From assembly GCA_963724015.1 (NCBI GenBank), contig CAVRTM010000022.1, positions 62,001-126,000 of the forward strand: DNA of 64,000 bases. Direction: 5' to 3'. The DNA comes from CAVRTM01 sp963724015 (GTDB lineage Bacteria; Actinomycetota; Actinomycetes; Actinomycetales; Dermatophilaceae). This document shows, one piece after another, positions 27,316 through 35,877 of this stretch. Each line of letters opens with the position of its first letter. The first letter of the stretch is position 1. A program made the position numbers and the translations under genes. The notes below the pieces were generated by a model, which was given only the letters and a program-made list of their open reading frames with translations, ran no database searches and had not been told where the DNA came from.

Positions 27316-28431
27316 TCAGCTGATCCCGGCGGCGGCGCAGGCCTTGGCGACCTCGCCGGTGCAGATGTCGCTGGTCTTGTAGAGGCCGTCCTTGACCACG
27401 GTGTCCTTGACGTTGGCCTTGGTCACGGCCACCGGCACCAGCAGGGTCGAGGGGGTGTTCTGGTACGTCGTCTGGGCCTGCGGCTTCTGCCCGGACGACA
27501 GGGCGATGGCCGCCTTGGCGGCGTCCTCGGCCTCGGGCTTGATCGCCTTGTAGACCGTCATGGCCTGGTCGCCGACGAGGATCCGCTGGATGGCGGCGAG
27601 CTCGGCGTCCTGGCCGGTGACCGGCGGGATCGGCGTGACGCCGCCACCCTTCAGGGCCGCGATGGCGCCACCTGCGGTGCCGTCGTTGGCGGCGTAGACG
27701 CCGGTGAGGCCGCTCTTGACGTTGGTGAGCTGGCTCTCCATCCACTGCTGGGCCTTGTCAGGGCTCCAGTCCGGGGTGTCGTACTCGCCGGCGATGGTGT
27801 AACCGCTCTTGTCCAGGACGCTGTGGGCGCCCTTCTTGAACTGGCCGGCGTTGTTGTCGGTCGGCGAGCCGTTGATCATGACGATCTTGCCCGAGGTCTT
27901 GCCGGCCTTCTTCATCAGGTCGACGAGGGTCTGGCCCTGCAGCTGGCCGACCTTCTCGTTGTCGAAGGAGACGTAGTAGTCGACCGGCGAGCCGGAGATG
28001 AAGCGGTCGTAGGCGATGACCGGGACCTTGGAGCCCTTGGCGCTGTTGGCGATCGAGGCCGCGGCCTTGCTGTCGACCGGGTCGAGGACCAGCACGTTGG
28101 CGCCCTGGGTCAGCGCCGACTCCGCCTGCTGCTGCTGCTTGGCGGCGTCCTGGTCGGCGTTGGAGTAGATGACCGTGCAGTCGGGGCACTGGGCCTTGAC
28201 GGCCGCCTCGAACAGCGGGCGGTCCAGGCTCTCGTAACGGGTGGTCTTGGACTCCGGCAGCAGCAGGGCGATCTTCTTGCCCGACGCCTTGGCGCTGCCG
28301 CCGCTCGAGCCGCCGGCGCTGCTGGCGCTGCCGGAGCTGGTGGAGCTGCTGGAACCGCAGGCGGCGACGGACGTCAGGGCCAGCCCGGCCGCGAGCCCCA
28401 GCCCGGCCAGACGTGTGATGGACGATTGCAT
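27316..28431 (-). CDS. Sugar-binding lipoprotein, XylF-like
   Basis: A 371-residue periplasmic-type binding protein. The signal peptide ends in LTSVAACGSSSSTSS, a lipobox followed by a Ser/Gly linker; the mature domain starts KKIALLLPESKTTRYESLD, and has VLVLDPVDSKAAASIANSA, VIAYDRFISGSPVDYYVSFD and VYAANDGTAGGAIAALKGGG, all matching xylose/ribose type 1 binding proteins (XylF, RbsB). It delivers the sugar to the downstream ATPase/permease. The sugar is not certain; xylose is favoured by the YDRFI-S-DYYVSFD segment. Confidence 0.9.
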   Translation of the reverse strand: MQSSITRLAGLGLAAGLALTSVAACGSSSSTSSGSASSAGGSSGGSAKASGKKIALLLPESKTTRYESLDRPLFEAAVKAQCPDCTVIYSNADQDAAKQQQQAESALTQGANVLVLDPVDSKAAASIANSAKGSKVPVIAYDRFISGSPVDYYVSFDNEKVGQLQGQTLVDLMKKAGKTSGKIVMINGSPTDNNAGQFKKGAHSVLDKSGYTIAGEYDTPDWSPDKAQQWMESQLTNVKSGLTGVYAANDGTAGGAIAALKGGGVTPIPPVTGQDAELAAIQRILVGDQAMTVYKAIKPEAEDAAKAAIALSSGQKPQAQTTYQNTPSTLLVPVAVTKANVKDTVVKDGLYKTSDICTGEVAKACAAAGIS

Positions 28432-28481
28432 GGAATTTCTCCTCCGGCGATGGGTGGCCGCAACGGTCGCGGTCTAGCGCT

Positions 28482-28521
28482 GATTCAAGACCTCCACCCC
28501 GCTGCCGTCAAGAGTTGAATC
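28482..28521. promoter_or_regulatory. Inverted repeat upstream of the sugar transporter operon
   Basis: GATTCAA (28482-28488) and TTGAATC (28515-28521) form an inverted repeat in the 150-base gap between the XylF-like gene and the 3' end of the ROK regulator. It lies 50-90 bases ahead of the lipoprotein start, a plausible operator for the ROK repressor. The arms are 26 bases apart, wide for one dimer site, so this is tentative. Confidence 0.3.
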
Positions 28522-28581
28522 CAAGGTTCGTCCGAAAATCAGGACACGATCTGGCAACGGCGCTTCCGTCAGGGTTGCACC

Positions 28582-29760
28582 TCAGCGGACGGACCGACCC
28601 GACGTGCGGTGCAGGTCTGCGGCCACCGACAGCGCGCCGACCAGCTCGGCCTCGTCGCCGAGCTCGGCCGCCACGACCTTCACGCTCGCGCCCGCGCTGG
28701 GAATCGCACAGCGCTCGATGGCGTCCCGGAGCGGCCCGAGGAGCACCTCCCCCGAGCGGGCGAGCTGGCCGCCCACGACGATGACCTCGGGGTTGAGCAG
28801 GTTCACCAGACCGGCCGCGGCCACGCCGATGTGCCGCCCCGCGTCGGCGATGACCCGCCGGCAGCCGGGGTCGCCCTCGGCGGTGCGGAGCAGCACGTCG
28901 CGCAGGGTGAGCTGCCCGTGGGACGCTGCCAGGGCTCCGAGCAGCGCGCGGGACCCGACGAAGGTGTCCAGGCAGCCACGGTTGCCGCACCGGCAGATGG
29001 GGCCGTTCTCGTCGATGGTCAGATGACCGATCTCCCCCGCCGTCCCCGCGCTCCCCCGGAACAGCTCACCGCCCAGGACCAGGCCGGCGCCCACGCCGTA
29101 CGACGCCTTGATGTAGCAACCGGTCCGCACCCCGCGGAGGGCTCCGGATCGTAGCTCTCCCAACGCCGCCAGGTTCGCGGTGTTGTCCAGCCGGACTGGG
29201 GCGCGCAGACGCGCCTGCATCGCCTCGGCCACCGGGACGCCACGCCACCCGGGCAGGATCGCCTCGGACCCCACCTCGCCCGTCACCATGTCGACGGGAG
29301 CAGGCAGCCCGAAGCCCACCGCCGAGAGGTCACCCATGCGGGCACCGGCGCGGTCGACGATGTCGGCCAGCAGCCGTGCCGCGCGCTCCATGCCCTCGTC
29401 CGCGTGGTGGTCCGCAGGCAGGGGCATCCGCTGCTGGCCGAGCACCTGCATCCCGCCGTCGCTGACGGCCACCCGGACGTCCCGGTCGCCGAACGCGATG
29501 CCGGCCAGGAGCCCCTCGCGGGCCGCGAGGGAGACCAGCACCGCCCGGCGGCCACTGCGCGTGCTGGGGGCCAGCACGAGCAGCTGCTCGGCCGCCAGCT
29601 CGCGCACCAGGTTCGAGACCGTCGCCGCGGACAGGCCGGTGGCGCCGACCAGCTCGACCTGGGTCATCGCCCCCTGGTCTCTCACGGCCTGCACCAGACG
29701 CGAGCGGTTGGCGTCCCGGAGCGCGGTCTGGGACCCCGGAGCCCGCTGCTTTGCGTTCAC
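28582..29760 (-). CDS. ROK-family transcriptional regulator
   Basis: A 392-residue repressor. An N-terminal winged helix (VRDQGAMTQVELVGATGLSA, then ATVSNLVRELAAEQLL) precedes a ROK sugar-kinase-like fold with GLPAPVDMVTG, GTAGEIGHLTID and the zinc-binding ICRCGNRGCLDTF. I chose GTG 29760 because a -10-like TACGTT ends seven bases upstream on the minus strand, suggesting a leaderless message; a longer start at 29781 adds MGCTLRL. Its position directly upstream of the xylose-type transporter operon in the same direction suggests it controls that operon in response to the sugar. Confidence 0.88.
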   Translation of the reverse strand: MNAKQRAPGSQTALRDANRSRLVQAVRDQGAMTQVELVGATGLSAATVSNLVRELAAEQLLVLAPSTRSGRRAVLVSLAAREGLLAGIAFGDRDVRVAVSDGGMQVLGQQRMPLPADHHADEGMERAARLLADIVDRAGARMGDLSAVGFGLPAPVDMVTGEVGSEAILPGWRGVPVAEAMQARLRAPVRLDNTANLAALGELRSGALRGVRTGCYIKASYGVGAGLVLGGELFRGSAGTAGEIGHLTIDENGPICRCGNRGCLDTFVGSRALLGALAASHGQLTLRDVLLRTAEGDPGCRRVIADAGRHIGVAAAGLVNLLNPEVIVVGGQLARSGEVLLGPLRDAIERCAIPSAGASVKVVAAELGDEAELVGALSVAADLHRTSGRSVR

Positions 29761-29767
29761 AAGTCGT

Positions 29768-29773
29768 AACGTA
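29768..29773 (-). promoter_or_regulatory. Candidate -10 box for leaderless ROK gene
   Basis: Minus-strand TACGTT ends seven bases before GTG 29760, the spacing expected when transcription begins at the start codon. No clear -35 box is visible. Confidence 0.35.
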
Positions 29774-30044
29774 CAGCCCATCTGGGGCCCCGCGGCGAGG
29801 GCGTGACCCGGTTCTTTGGGTTCACGAGTTCACCGGAGGAGCCGGGACACGGCTGTTGCCGTCGATGCCGGCAGATCCGGGGCGTTCGTGCGAAGGACCT
29901 CGGGCGCGGCTCCTGCGAGAGGCCCGGACCGTGCCCTCAAGGACCTTCGGCACTGAGCCGCGACCGGTCGGGGGAGGACCATCGAGCCGGAACGGTCCCG
30001 GGCCTTCCCCGGCCGTGGTCACGGTGCAGCGACTGGAGGTGTCG

Positions 30045-31448
30045 ATGGCCCACGAGACCCTGCCGCGGGAGCGGGAGCAGCCCCGCGCCCCCGGCGAGCG
30101 CAGCCTCGGCCTTCCCCAGTCCACCGCCCTCATCGTCGGCAGCATCATCGGCGTCGGCATCTTCAGCCTGCCCTACTCGCTGGCGGGCTACGGCCCGATC
30201 AGCCTGCTCGCGATGGCCCTGACCACGGTCGGCGCGGTGGCCCTGGCCCTGCTGTTCGCGGCGCTCTCGCGGCGGCTCCCGGCGGACGGCGGCCCGTATG
30301 CGTACGCCCGCGCCGCCTTCGGCAACGGGGTCGGCTTCGCCAACGCGTGGTCGTACTGGATCACCGCGTGGGCGGGCAACGCCGCGATCGTCGTGGGATG
30401 GGTGTTCTACGTCGAGCACTTCGTCAACCAGGACGGCGTGGCCGGCTGGTCCATCGTGATCTCGCTCGTCGGTCTGTGGGTTCCGGCAGCCGTCAACCTC
30501 ACCGGGGTGCGCAGCATGGGCCAGTTCCAGGTCGTCACCACCATCTTGAAGTTCATCCCCCTGGCCCTGATGTCCACCGTCGGGCTGTTCTTTCTCAACC
30601 CGGCCAACTACACGCCGTGGAACGTCAGCGGCGGCACGAACCTGTCGGCGGTCGGCGGGGCGATGGCGATCTGCCTGTTCAGCTACCTCGGCGTCGAGAC
30701 GGCAGCCGTGGCCGCCGCCAAGGTCCGGGACCCCGAGCGGAACATCCCGCGCTCGACCGTGCTCGGCACGCTGGCCAGCTCGGTGGTCTACCTCCTGTCG
30801 ATGCTGGCGGTGTTCGGCATCCTTCCCACGTCGGTGCTGGCCGAGGCGGACAACAAGGCGTCGTACTCCGTCGCGTTCAACCAGATCGTCGGCGGCGGCA
30901 CCTGGGCCGGTGACCTCGTCGCGGTCGCCGTGATCATCTCGGGCCTCGGCGCCCTCAACGGCTGGACGATGATCTGCGCCGAGATGCCGTTGGCGGCGGC
31001 CCGGAACGGCCTGTTCCCGGCCCGCTTCGGCCGGCTGTCATCCCGCCACGTGCCGGCCACGGGCATCATCGCCTCCACCGTCCTGGCCTCGGTCGCCATG
31101 ACCGTCAGCTACATGGGCGCCAGCGGCTCGGCGGTGTTCACCACCCTGGTGCTGATGACCGGCATCACCGCGGCGGTGCCCTACGCCTTCTCGGCGCTGG
31201 CACAGCTGCGCTGGCGCTGGGCCGACCACCAGCACCAGCACGAGCACTCGGGTCGGCTGTGGTTCGACCTGACCGTCGCCGCCGCCGCGCTCTTCTTCTC
31301 GATCCTGTTCATCTACTACTCCCGCAACACCGGCGAGACCTGGTACGTCGTCTGGGGACCGTTCCTGATGAGCGCCGTCGCGGGGCTGGTCGGCATACCG
31401 GTCTACCTCGCCCAACGCGCCCACATGACCGAGGCCGAGAGGATCTGA
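30045..31448 (+). CDS. APC-family amino acid permease, probable arginine/ornithine antiporter
   Basis: A 467-residue protein with about 12 hydrophobic segments. GSIIGVGIFSLPYSLAGYGP is the first-helix motif of APC transporters, and ICLFSYLGVETAAVAAAKVR is helix 6. ATG 30045 has CTGGAGGTGTCG in front. It is the first gene of an operon with arcA, arcB, arcC and an ornithine aminotransferase, so exchange of arginine for ornithine is the natural assignment, although the sequence alone fits other basic or neutral amino acids. Two bases separate its stop from arcA. Confidence 0.87.
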   Translation: MAHETLPREREQPRAPGERSLGLPQSTALIVGSIIGVGIFSLPYSLAGYGPISLLAMALTTVGAVALALLFAALSRRLPADGGPYAYARAAFGNGVGFANAWSYWITAWAGNAAIVVGWVFYVEHFVNQDGVAGWSIVISLVGLWVPAAVNLTGVRSMGQFQVVTTILKFIPLALMSTVGLFFLNPANYTPWNVSGGTNLSAVGGAMAICLFSYLGVETAAVAAAKVRDPERNIPRSTVLGTLASSVVYLLSMLAVFGILPTSVLAEADNKASYSVAFNQIVGGGTWAGDLVAVAVIISGLGALNGWTMICAEMPLAAARNGLFPARFGRLSSRHVPATGIIASTVLASVAMTVSYMGASGSAVFTTLVLMTGITAAVPYAFSALAQLRWRWADHQHQHEHSGRLWFDLTVAAAALFFSILFIYYSRNTGETWYVVWGPFLMSAVAGLVGIPVYLAQRAHMTEAERI

Positions 31449-31449
31449 C

Positions 31450-32673
31450 ATGCGCTACCACGTGGACTCCGAGGTGGGACAGCTGCGCCGGGCGATCCTG
31501 CACCGGCCGGACCTGGAGATGAAGCGGCTGACGCCGACCAACAAGCACGACCTGCTCTTCGACGACGTCCTGTGGGTGAAGCGGGCCAAGCAGGAGCACG
31601 ACGGCTTCGCCGAGACGCTGCGCGAGCTCGGGGTGCACGTGCTCTACCTGGAGCAGCTGCTGCGCGAGACGATGACGCTGCCCAAGGCGAAGGACTACGT
31701 GCTGGACCGCATCTTCGACGAACGCGTCTACGGCCCCATCGCGGTCGAGCCGGTCCGCACCCTCGTGGCCGGGCTGGAGGGCCGTGAGCTGACCGAGTGC
31801 CTCATCGGTGGGCTGACCAAACGTGAGGCGCTGGAACGCATGCCGGACCCGAGGTCGGTGACGTTCCACGCGATGGACGACGACGACTTCCTCCTGCCGC
31901 CGCTGCCCAACCACCTGTTCACCCGCGACACGTCCTGCTGGATCCACGACGGCGTGGCGGTGAACTCGATGCGCAAGGCCGCGCGCATGCGCGAGTCCGT
32001 GCACTACGAGGCGATCTACCGCTGGCACCCGGAGTTCGCCGACGCGGACTTCCACGCCTGGTCGGAAGGCCCGGCCGGCGGCCTGGCCACCATGGAGGGC
32101 GGCGACGTCCACGTCATCGGGCGCGGGGCGGTGCTGGTCGGGATGAGCGAGCGCACCACGCCGCAGGCGGTCGAGCGGTTGGCCCTGCGGTTGTTCGCCG
32201 CTGACGCCGCGTCCAGGATCGTCGCGCTGTCCATGCCCAAGGCGCGGGCGTTCATGCACCTCGACACGGTGATGTCGATGATCGACGGCGAGACGTTCAC
32301 GAAGTACGCCGGCCTCGGGATGCTTCCGTCGTACACGATCGAGCCAGGCGCCTCCGAGGGCGAGCTGAAGGTGACCGACCACCCGCCGGAGGAGATGCAC
32401 CGCGCGATCGCGAATGCGCTGGGGCTGAGCGACATCCGGGTGCTGACGCCCACCCAGGACGTTCGGTCCGCCGAGCGCGAGCAGTGGGACGACGGCTGCA
32501 ACGTGCTGACCGTGACACCGGGAGTCGTGGTCGCCTACGAGCGCAACGTCACGAGCAACACGTTCCTGCGGCGTAACGGGGTCGAGGTCGTCACCATCGC
32601 CGGCAGCGAGCTCGGCCGTGGCCGCGGAGGACCCCGGTGCATGACGTGTCCGGTGGAGCGGGAGGGGATCTAG
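31450..32673 (+). CDS. arcA: Arginine deiminase
   Basis: Hydrolyses arginine to citrulline and ammonia. The 407-residue protein has the family features FTRDTSCWIHDGVAVNSM, EGGDVHVIGRGAVLVGMSER, FMHLDTVMSMID with the catalytic His, and a C-terminal CMTCPVEREGI; the first or second Cys in this motif is the nucleophile, as in other ArcA proteins (MxCPLxR). It is directly followed by arcB with no gap (stop TAG, then ATG at 32674). Confidence 0.95.
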   Translation: MRYHVDSEVGQLRRAILHRPDLEMKRLTPTNKHDLLFDDVLWVKRAKQEHDGFAETLRELGVHVLYLEQLLRETMTLPKAKDYVLDRIFDERVYGPIAVEPVRTLVAGLEGRELTECLIGGLTKREALERMPDPRSVTFHAMDDDDFLLPPLPNHLFTRDTSCWIHDGVAVNSMRKAARMRESVHYEAIYRWHPEFADADFHAWSEGPAGGLATMEGGDVHVIGRGAVLVGMSERTTPQAVERLALRLFAADAASRIVALSMPKARAFMHLDTVMSMIDGETFTKYAGLGMLPSYTIEPGASEGELKVTDHPPEEMHRAIANALGLSDIRVLTPTQDVRSAEREQWDDGCNVLTVTPGVVVAYERNVTSNTFLRRNGVEVVTIAGSELGRGRGGPRCMTCPVEREGI

Positions 32674-33675
32674 ATGGGTTTCAGCCTGCGCAACCGCAGC
32701 TTCGTCAAGGAGCTCGACTTCACGCCGCAGGAGTGGCGGCACCTGCTGTCGCTGGCTGCCCACCTCAAGGCCGCCAAGTACGCCGGCACCGAACGACCAC
32801 GCTTGAGCGGCAGAAACATCGCGCTGATCTTCGAGAAGACCTCGACGCGCACGCGCTGCGCGTTCGAGGTGGCAGCGTTCGACCAGGGCGCCCGGGTGTC
32901 CTACCTCGAGCCGACCGGGACCCAGATCGGGCACAAGGAGTCGATGAAGGACACGGCACGTGTCCTCGGCCGGATGTACGACGGGATCGAGTACCGCGGC
33001 TTCAGCCAGGAGCTGGTGGAGACGCTCGCCGAGTACGCCGGGGTGCCGGTCTGGAACGGCCTGACCGACCAGTGGCACCCCACCCAGACGCTGTGCGACG
33101 TGATGACGATGCGGGAGCACTGCCCGCGACCGGATGCCGAGATCTCCTTCGCCTACTGCGGGGACGCCCGCAACAACGTCGCCAACTCGCTGCTCGTGAC
33201 CGGCGCGATGATGGGCATGGACGTGCGGATGGTCGCGCCCCGCTCGCTGTGGAACGACGACACGGTCGTCACCGCGGCCCGGTCGGTGGCCGAGCGCACC
33301 GGTGCCCGGATCACCCACACCGACGACGTCGCCGAGGGGGTGCGCGACGTGGACTTCGTCTACACCGACGTGTGGCTCTCGATGGGTGAGCCACCGGAGC
33401 GGTGGGGTGAGCGGATCGAGCTGCTGCGGCCCTACCAGGTCAACGCCGCGCTGATGAAGCTGACCGGCAACCCCCGGACCCGGTTCATGCACTGCCTGCC
33501 CGCCTTCCACGACCGCCACACCACCGTGGGCGAGCAGCTGTTCGAGCAGACCGGCATGGAGGCGCTCGAGGTCACCGACGAGGTGTTCGAGTCCCAGGCG
33601 TCGATCGTGTTCGACCAGGCCGAGAACCGCATGCACACCATCAAGGCCGTCCTCGTCGCGACGTTGGGCGGCTGA
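32674..33675 (+). CDS. arcB: Catabolic ornithine carbamoyltransferase
   Basis: Converts citrulline and phosphate to ornithine and carbamoyl phosphate. The 333-residue protein has FEKTSTRTRCAFEVAAFDQG (carbamoyl-phosphate loop), DQWHPTQTLCDVMTM, GDARNNVANSLLVTGAMMGM and FMHCLPAFHDRHT, all standard OTCase motifs. Genetic context between arcA and arcC shows the catabolic role. The arcC GTG begins two bases after its stop. Confidence 0.95.
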   Translation: MGFSLRNRSFVKELDFTPQEWRHLLSLAAHLKAAKYAGTERPRLSGRNIALIFEKTSTRTRCAFEVAAFDQGARVSYLEPTGTQIGHKESMKDTARVLGRMYDGIEYRGFSQELVETLAEYAGVPVWNGLTDQWHPTQTLCDVMTMREHCPRPDAEISFAYCGDARNNVANSLLVTGAMMGMDVRMVAPRSLWNDDTVVTAARSVAERTGARITHTDDVAEGVRDVDFVYTDVWLSMGEPPERWGERIELLRPYQVNAALMKLTGNPRTRFMHCLPAFHDRHTTVGEQLFEQTGMEALEVTDEVFESQASIVFDQAENRMHTIKAVLVATLGG

Positions 33676-33676
33676 C

Positions 33677-34634
33677 GTGCGGATCGTGGCGGCCCTCGGC
33701 GGCAACGCGCTGCTGCACCGGGGCGAGCGGCCGGACGCGGCCACGCAGAGCGCCAACGTGGTCCGCTCGGTGCGCGCCCTCGCCCCGCTGGCCGCTGGAG
33801 CACGAGCTCGTCATCACCCACGGCAACGGGCCGCAGGTCGGCGTGCTGGCCCTGGAGAGCGCCGCCGACCGGCGGCTCACGGCGCCGTACCCGTTCGACG
33901 TCCTGGGCGCCCAGACCCAGGGCATGATCGGCTACTGGCTGCTGCAGGCGCTGCAGAACGCGCTGCCGGGCCGCCAGGTCGCCAGCATCATCAACCAGAC
34001 GCTCGTGCTCCCGCACGACCCGGCGTTCGCCCACCCGACGAAGTTCGTCGGTGAGGTCTATCCGCGCGACCGGGCGCAGGAGATGGCGCGGTCCCGCGGC
34101 TGGACCGTGCGCCAGGACGGCACCGGCGACACGTGGCGTCGCGTCGTCGGCTCACCGCAGCCGCAGCGGGTCGTGGAGACCCGGCTGATCCGGCTGCTGC
34201 TGGAGTACCACGCCGTCGTGGTGTGCGCCGGGGGTGGTGGCGTGCCGGTCATCCGCGACGAGCGGGGCAAGCTGCGCGGGGTGGAGGCGGTCGTCGACAA
34301 GGACCTGACCGCAGCGGTGCTCGCCGAGGCGCTGGAGGCCGACGTGCTGCTGGTCCTCACCGACGTGGCGGCGGTCGAGCACGGCTACGGCACCCCGGAC
34401 GCCGTACCGATCCTGCGCTCCACACCGGCCGCGCTGCGCCGCGAGGACTTCCCCGCGGGGTCGATGGGGCCCAAGGTGGATGCGGTGTGCCGGTTCGTGG
34501 AGCTCACCGGCGACATGGCGGCCATCGGCCGGCTGGAGGACGCGACCGAGATGATCGCAGGGAAGGCCGGGACGATCGTGACCCCCGGCGGTGACTACGG
34601 AGGACCGGATGACCTTGCCATACACCACGCCTGA
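33677..34634 (+). CDS. arcC: Carbamate kinase (one frameshift)
   Basis: Uses carbamoyl phosphate to make ATP. GTG 33677 gives VRIVAALGGNALLHRGERPD, then near 33797 one extra base shifts the frame; removing it from GCCGCTGGAGCAC restores HELVITHGNGPQVGVLALES. Later motifs: GAQTQGMIGYWLLQALQNAL, VVCAGGGGVPVIRDERGKL, VVDKDLTAAVLAEALEADVL and AGTIVTPGG. Restored length is 318 residues, normal for carbamate kinase. Its 3' end overlaps the aminotransferase start by 26 bases. It could also take carbamoyl phosphate from the AllFGH enzyme encoded at 53-57 kb. Confidence 0.9.
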
Positions 34635-35844
34635 GCTGTCCCACGGACGCAGCGACAGCGACATCGCGCTGGTCGAGTCGGTCACCCCGCACAACTACCA
34701 CCCGCTGCCGGTCGTCCTCTCCACCGCCGACGGGGCCTGGGTCACCGACGTCGACGGGCGACGCTACCTCGACTGCCTCGCCGGCTACTCCGCCCTCAAC
34801 TTCGGGCACGGGCACCCCGCCATCCTGGCCGCCGCCCGCGAGCAGCTCGACCGGCTGACGTTGACCAGCCGGGCCTTCCACAACGACCAGCTCGGGCCGT
34901 TCTGCCGGGACCTCGCCGCGCTCGCCGGCATGGAGATGGTGCTGCCGATGAACACCGGCGCCGAGGCCGTCGAGACGGCGGTCAAGGTGGCCCGCAAGTG
35001 GGGGTACGACGTCAAGGGCGTCGCCCCCGACCGGGCCACCATCATCGTCGCCGAGGGCAACTTCCACGGACGCACCACGACGATCATCAGCTTCTCCACC
35101 GACCCCCTGGCGCGGGAGGGGTTCGGGCCGTTCACGCCCGGCTTCCGCACCGTGCCGTACGGCGACGCGGCCGCCCTGCAGGAGGCCGTCGACGAGACCA
35201 CCGTCGCAGTCCTGGTCGAGCCGATCCAGGGCGAGGCGGGCGTGCGGATCCCGCCGCCCGGCTACCTGCCGGCCGTCCGGGAGATCTGCACCCGCTCCAA
35301 CGTGCTGCTGGTGGCCGATGAGATCCAGTCCGGGCTCGGGCGGACCGGCTCGACCTTCGCCTGTGAGCTCGAGGGTGTGGTCCCCGACGTCTACGTCCTG
35401 GGCAAGGCGCTCGGGGGCGGCGTCGTCCCCGTGTCCGCCGTCGTCTCCAGCCGCGAGGTCCTCGGCGTGCTGACGCCCGGCACCCACGGGTCCACGTTCG
35501 GTGGCAACCCGCTGGCCAGCGCCGTCGGGCACGCGGTCGTAGGGCTGCTCGAGACAGGTGAGTTCCAGGCGCGGGCAGCGCTGCTCGGCGAGCAGCTCAG
35601 TTCACGCCTGGAGGCCCTCATCGGTCGAGGGGTCACGCAGGTGCGCACCCGCGGCCTGTGGGCCGGCGTCGACATCGACCCCTCGCTGATGACCGGGCGG
35701 GAGGCCTCCGAGCGCCTCCTCGCCCGCGGCGTGCTGGTCAAGGACACCCATGGGTCGACGATCCGGCTCGCGCCGCCGATCGTGGTCGCCGCCGACGACC
35801 TCGACTGGATGGTGGACCAGCTCGAGGCGATCCTCTCCACGTGA
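34609..35844 (+). CDS. rocD: Ornithine aminotransferase
   Basis: A PLP-dependent class III aminotransferase of 411 residues: DCLAGYSALNFGHGHPAI, MVLPMNTGAEAVETAVKVAR, FHGRTTTIISFSTDP, LLVADEIQSGLGRTG (Asp for PLP) and VLGKALGGGVVPVSAVV with the Schiff-base Lys. These match ornithine-oxo-acid transaminase (RocD), which turns ornithine into glutamate semialdehyde. ATG 34609 has GGAGGACCGG ahead and overlaps the end of arcC. Having rocD in the arc operon links ornithine to glutamate/proline metabolism instead of only export. Confidence 0.92.
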   Translation: MTLPYTTPELSHGRSDSDIALVESVTPHNYHPLPVVLSTADGAWVTDVDGRRYLDCLAGYSALNFGHGHPAILAAAREQLDRLTLTSRAFHNDQLGPFCRDLAALAGMEMVLPMNTGAEAVETAVKVARKWGYDVKGVAPDRATIIVAEGNFHGRTTTIISFSTDPLAREGFGPFTPGFRTVPYGDAAALQEAVDETTVAVLVEPIQGEAGVRIPPPGYLPAVREICTRSNVLLVADEIQSGLGRTGSTFACELEGVVPDVYVLGKALGGGVVPVSAVVSSREVLGVLTPGTHGSTFGGNPLASAVGHAVVGLLETGEFQARAALLGEQLSSRLEALIGRGVTQVRTRGLWAGVDIDPSLMTGREASERLLARGVLVKDTHGSTIRLAPPIVVAADDLDWMVDQLEAILST

Positions 35845-35877
35845 CGGCCACCCGGCGGCCGCCCGCTGGTACGCCGT

